DNA of 8,441 bases from Chloroflexia bacterium (GTDB taxonomy: Bacteria; Chloroflexota; Chloroflexia; Thermomicrobiales; UBA6265), in assembly GCA_013696525.1 (NCBI GenBank), contig JACCYK010000315.1, positions 1 to 8,441 on the forward strand. The letters run 5' to 3'. Below, in pieces: positions 6,735-8,441 of the stretch. Numbering within the stretch: position 1 is the stretch's first letter; the number at the start of each line of letters is the position of its first letter. The notes beneath the pieces are model-generated. The model ran no database searches, was not told the origin of the DNA, and saw nothing but the letters and a program-made list of their open reading frames with translations. Made by a program: the position numbers and the translations under genes.

Positions 6735-7016
6735 AGGTTTTCACTACCTGTTCTGATCAGGTAGTGATCGAACTTGCCGTTGATCTCCCACCCCTTGGCA
6801 TACTTATGCTGGACGTCGTGGGAGGACAGGGGATGTAGGAACCGCTTGGTCGCAATCCCGGCAGGCGAAGGTATGGTCGTAGACGCCGGCGTTTCCGCCT
6901 TTCTGGACAGATGCGGCCTGCTCCAAATGGTTGAGGAGGAAATAGCCGAAGTTGCCGCGGTTGAGGGCGAATTCGGTGGTCTTGCCGGTATAGTGGTAGC
7001 GAAAAGGTGCCATCAC
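6735..7016 (-). pseudogene. Frameshifted remnant of an unrecognised gene
   Basis: Two adjoining minus-strand frames both look like real protein. From 7016 down to about 6850 the frame reads MAPFRYHYTGKTTEFA, then GNFGYFLLNHLEQAASVQK and GVYDHTFACRDCD, then degenerates and stops at 6804. The next frame, from about 6850 downward, reads TKRFLHPLSSHDVQHK and AKGWEINGKFDHYLI and stays open into the 3' end of the opposite-strand membrane gene. A single indel near 6840-6860 would join them into one protein. It has a CRDC pair that might bind metal. There is no ribosome site before the ATG at 7013; upstream the frame stays open to about 7055, so the 5' end may also be lost. I do not recognise the family. 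The 3' limit is set at the hairpin beyond the membrane gene and is approximate. Confidence 0.5.
6741..6767. terminator. Perfect 10-bp hairpin after the membrane protein gene
   Basis: TCACTACCTG (6741-6750) and CAGGTAGTGA (6758-6767) are perfect reverse complements around a 7-base loop, starting 11 bases after the stop at 6730. The position suits a terminator for the membrane protein gene, but no T-run follows on the + strand, so factor-independent termination is uncertain. The 9-mer CAGGTAGTG recurs once more at 7552-7560. Confidence 0.4.
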
Positions 7017-7074
7017 TCTGATTGTAGAGAATCCGCGCCGGCCGGTTATCCTTTCCTAAAGGGAGAGAACTGCA

Positions 7075-7359
7075 GTGGTAAATCGAAGCGTCGAGGAACT
7101 CTATGCTGTTCTTACCGCTAACGGGATTGACTTAGACGGTCCTTACTTGGAAGCCGCTGTCTGCGAGGCGTTGGAGGAATTGGGTTGGGAAGTGAAAGCC
7201 GAGGGGGCTGAATACGACGGGTACTGCTGGATAATTGGCCCCTGTGGTGACTCAGTTGATCGAGCGAGAATTATTGGAGATGATACCTGGCCAAAATCCG
7301 CATCCCTGCGAGCTCTAGAATATGTCTTGGATCTCCAGCAATCAGCGGAGAACGCGTGA
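7075..7359 (+). CDS. Small hypothetical protein, 94 aa
   Basis: A GTG-started gene with GGGAGAG seven bases upstream (7061-7067). The product is acidic and soluble with no signal peptide. An N-terminal helix NRSVEELYAVLTANGIDL leads to a second helix YLEAAVCEALEELGW (about 25-39), then beta-like VKAEGAEYDGYCWIIG (40-55), a turn PCGDSVDRARIIGD, and a final helix SASLRALEYVLDLQQ (about 76-90). The helix-strand-helix layout with a closing ALRALEYVLD helix is reminiscent of small phage/plasmid ABA-sandwich proteins, but that is only an impression. Codons use A/T at the third position clearly more often than the surface-glycan genes, which suggests recent acquisition. It lies between a gene relic and a restriction gene. 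A CTGCAG hexamer (7070-7075) overlaps the first base of its start codon. Confidence 0.7.
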   Translation: MVNRSVEELYAVLTANGIDLDGPYLEAAVCEALEELGWEVKAEGAEYDGYCWIIGPCGDSVDRARIIGDDTWPKSASLRALEYVLDLQQSAENA

Positions 7360-7560
7360 CTCGGCCATCATTGCCCCAGACCGCCCATGTTGATCTTCCA
7401 ATCTTCCAGACGCCCTCTGATTTCACATTGGTTTTCAGGAACTGGGTGATCTCATGGATAGCGCTACAGCGCCGACCCTCGGCCCCTAAGAGCCTGCGCC
7501 ACTAGGCGTCTTGCCGCACCGGTCCTTGGTCGATGTGACGGTCCCTCGATCCAGGTAGTG
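7360..7560. other. Convergent intergenic stretch without a gene
   Basis: No intact gene is seen between the 94-aa gene and the restriction endonuclease gene; the full gap is 317 bases (7360-7676). On the minus strand short protein-like runs such as AIHEITQFLKTNVKSEG (near 7400-7450) occur in a frame broken by a stop, which could be debris of an older gene but is too weak to name. Confidence 0.35.
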
Positions 7561-7636
7561 GCCGCTTTTGTAAGCGGCATCGGTGGCGGTCAAGGCAGAT
7601 CTGGCCATAGACCCGCCACCGCTTGTGGTCTGGCCA
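7561..7636. repeat. Cluster of hairpins, two of them mutually exclusive
   Basis: GCCGCTT (7561-7567) pairs with AAGCGGC (7572-7578) around a TTGT loop. CGGTGGCGGTC (7581-7591) pairs with 7610-7621 with one bulged base. TGGCCATAGACC (7602-7613) pairs with GGTCTGGCCA (7627-7636) with a two-base bulge. The last two share bases 7610-7613, so only one can form at a time. They lie 3' of both flanking genes, 40 to 115 bases past the end of the restriction gene. A terminator role is possible, although no T-run is seen. Confidence 0.45.
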
Positions 7637-7676
7637 AGCAAACTGAACGAGCGGATTACAAGCAGGGAATATTATC

Positions 7677-8441
7677 TCAATAGGGTCCCAGGAACCGCTC
7701 GCCGTTGAAGTGGATCAGGTGATCAGAAGACTCAGCCACCCACACATCGGTCTCCCAGGAGATCTCGGGGAGATACTCGACCATGGCCCGACGGGTGAGA
7801 AATGCGGTCACGAACACGAGGCCGGCGCGGGAAGAACCAAACAGCTGCTTCAACTCTTGGTACCGCTTCGGGTTGATGGGACCATGCGAGGTCCCCGCCT
7901 CGACCAGCACCAACCAGTCTTTCTCAGTATGGTGAATGATCACGTCCGGCATCTTGCCGTGCGCTCCGATCGTCACGCCAAGCGCCGTCAACGCCGCTTG
8001 ATCGAAGTGGGCAAACTTCTCGTCGGCGTCACCGATATAAAGCAGCCGGCCGCTCGGCGTGAATCGTGACGCGAACTCATCGACGATCTGCTCGATGAGA
8101 ATGTTCTGGCCGCCCGGCGAGAGGGTGATTGTATGGTCGGCGTCGATCCGGATCGGGATGCGCACCATCTCGCGCTCCTGCAACGTCTCGACCGAGGCGA
8201 GATAGGCGCGGAGACCCGTGTCCCACTCCTCCGTACCGAAGGAGCGCAACAGCTCGAGCGCGCTCTGCTCAATTTGGTAGACCGTCTTGCCGCTGTTGAC
8301 CGGTCGGGCCGGCTCGTCGGGATTCTCGAGGATCAGGCCGGCGTCACGGAACTGGTGGACCGTTTGGCGGCGGACCGTCTCGCGGGTATTCGGCGCATAG
8401 GTCTTGCCGTAGTGCTCCGTGAAGAAGCCCATCAGCTGGGT
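7677..8441 (-). CDS. BsuBI/PstI-family type II restriction endonuclease, 5' end outside the window
   Basis: At least 254 C-terminal residues of a restriction enzyme of the BsuBI/PstI type, which in characterised members cuts CTGCAG and is paired with an adenine methyltransferase. The N-terminal helical domain shows HYGKTYAPNTRET, RRQTVHQF, DAGLILENPDEPARPVNS and VYQIE. The C-terminal nuclease domain shows LYIGDADEKF, GKMPDVIIHHTEKDWLVLVE and TSHGPINPKRYQELKQLF, then AGLVFVTAF. The PD of MPDVII and the Glu of LVLVEAG fit a PD-(D/E)xK-like metal site, and TSHGP is the family signature. The frame stays open to the window edge and the family is about 300-330 residues long, so the ATG at 8432 is internal and roughly 60 residues are missing. 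The methyltransferase should lie upstream, beyond base 8441. Its real recognition sequence cannot be read from the protein. Confidence 0.9.
   Translation of the reverse strand, partial: TQLMGFFTEHYGKTYAPNTRETVRRQTVHQFRDAGLILENPDEPARPVNSGKTVYQIEQSALELLRSFGTEEWDTGLRAYLASVETLQEREMVRIPIRIDADHTITLSPGGQNILIEQIVDEFASRFTPSGRLLYIGDADEKFAHFDQAALTALGVTIGAHGKMPDVIIHHTEKDWLVLVEAGTSHGPINPKRYQELKQLFGSSRAGLVFVTAFLTRRAMVEYLPEISWETDVWVAESSDHLIHFNGERFLGPY

Noticed and set aside
7360..7676. Degraded IS630-like transposase on the minus strand
   Set aside because: A run like AIHEITQFLKTN recalls the end of such transposases, but the frame has a stop, no DDE motif and no terminal repeats can be seen.
1..8441. CRISPR array, rRNA or tRNA genes, prophage structural genes
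   Set aside because: No regularly spaced repeats, no RNA gene signatures and no phage structural motifs were found on either strand.

Overview
The window is GC-rich chromosomal DNA from a bacterium. The dTDP-rhamnose genes, a YfhO-type membrane protein, a DPM1-like glycosyltransferase and a cupredoxin of the environmental 'PPKF...GTGY' type suggest a Chloroflexota-like lineage. This is inference from protein flavour only; no rRNA or other marker is present.

Left part (1-5437) is a cell-surface glycan locus. On the + strand, the C-terminal part of glucose-1-phosphate thymidylyltransferase (rfbA) overlaps dTDP-4-dehydrorhamnose 3,5-epimerase (rfbC) by an ATGA junction; together they supply two of the four steps to dTDP-L-rhamnose. 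Converging on them from the other strand are a large YfhO-like membrane glycosyltransferase-type protein (819 aa) and, downstream of it, a two-domain protein that fuses a family-2 glycosyltransferase to a class I SAM methyltransferase (501 aa). The natural reading is synthesis, modification and membrane transfer of a rhamnose-containing or lipid-linked glycan. The 227-bp convergent gap at 1129-1355 holds two repeat structures, one of them a paired, self-folding repeat whose differences between arms are compensatory.

Middle part (5438-7074) is a decaying accessory region. About 586 bp have no convincing gene but contain a dense block of nested and consecutive hairpins (5852-6006) that looks like a structured RNA or a folded DNA site. 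Next comes a cupredoxin gene that has lost its N-terminal half, then a divergent small integral membrane protein (6368-6730) with a strong ribosome binding site, then a gene remnant that can be read only with a frameshift (about 6735-7016).

Right part (7075-8441) holds a small unrecognised gene of lower GC (94 aa), a 317-bp convergent gap with mutually exclusive hairpins, and most of a BsuBI/PstI-family type II restriction endonuclease whose 5' end lies beyond the window. The partner methyltransferase is not in the window. The relics, composition change and restriction gene together suggest a gene-turnover site flanking the glycan locus.
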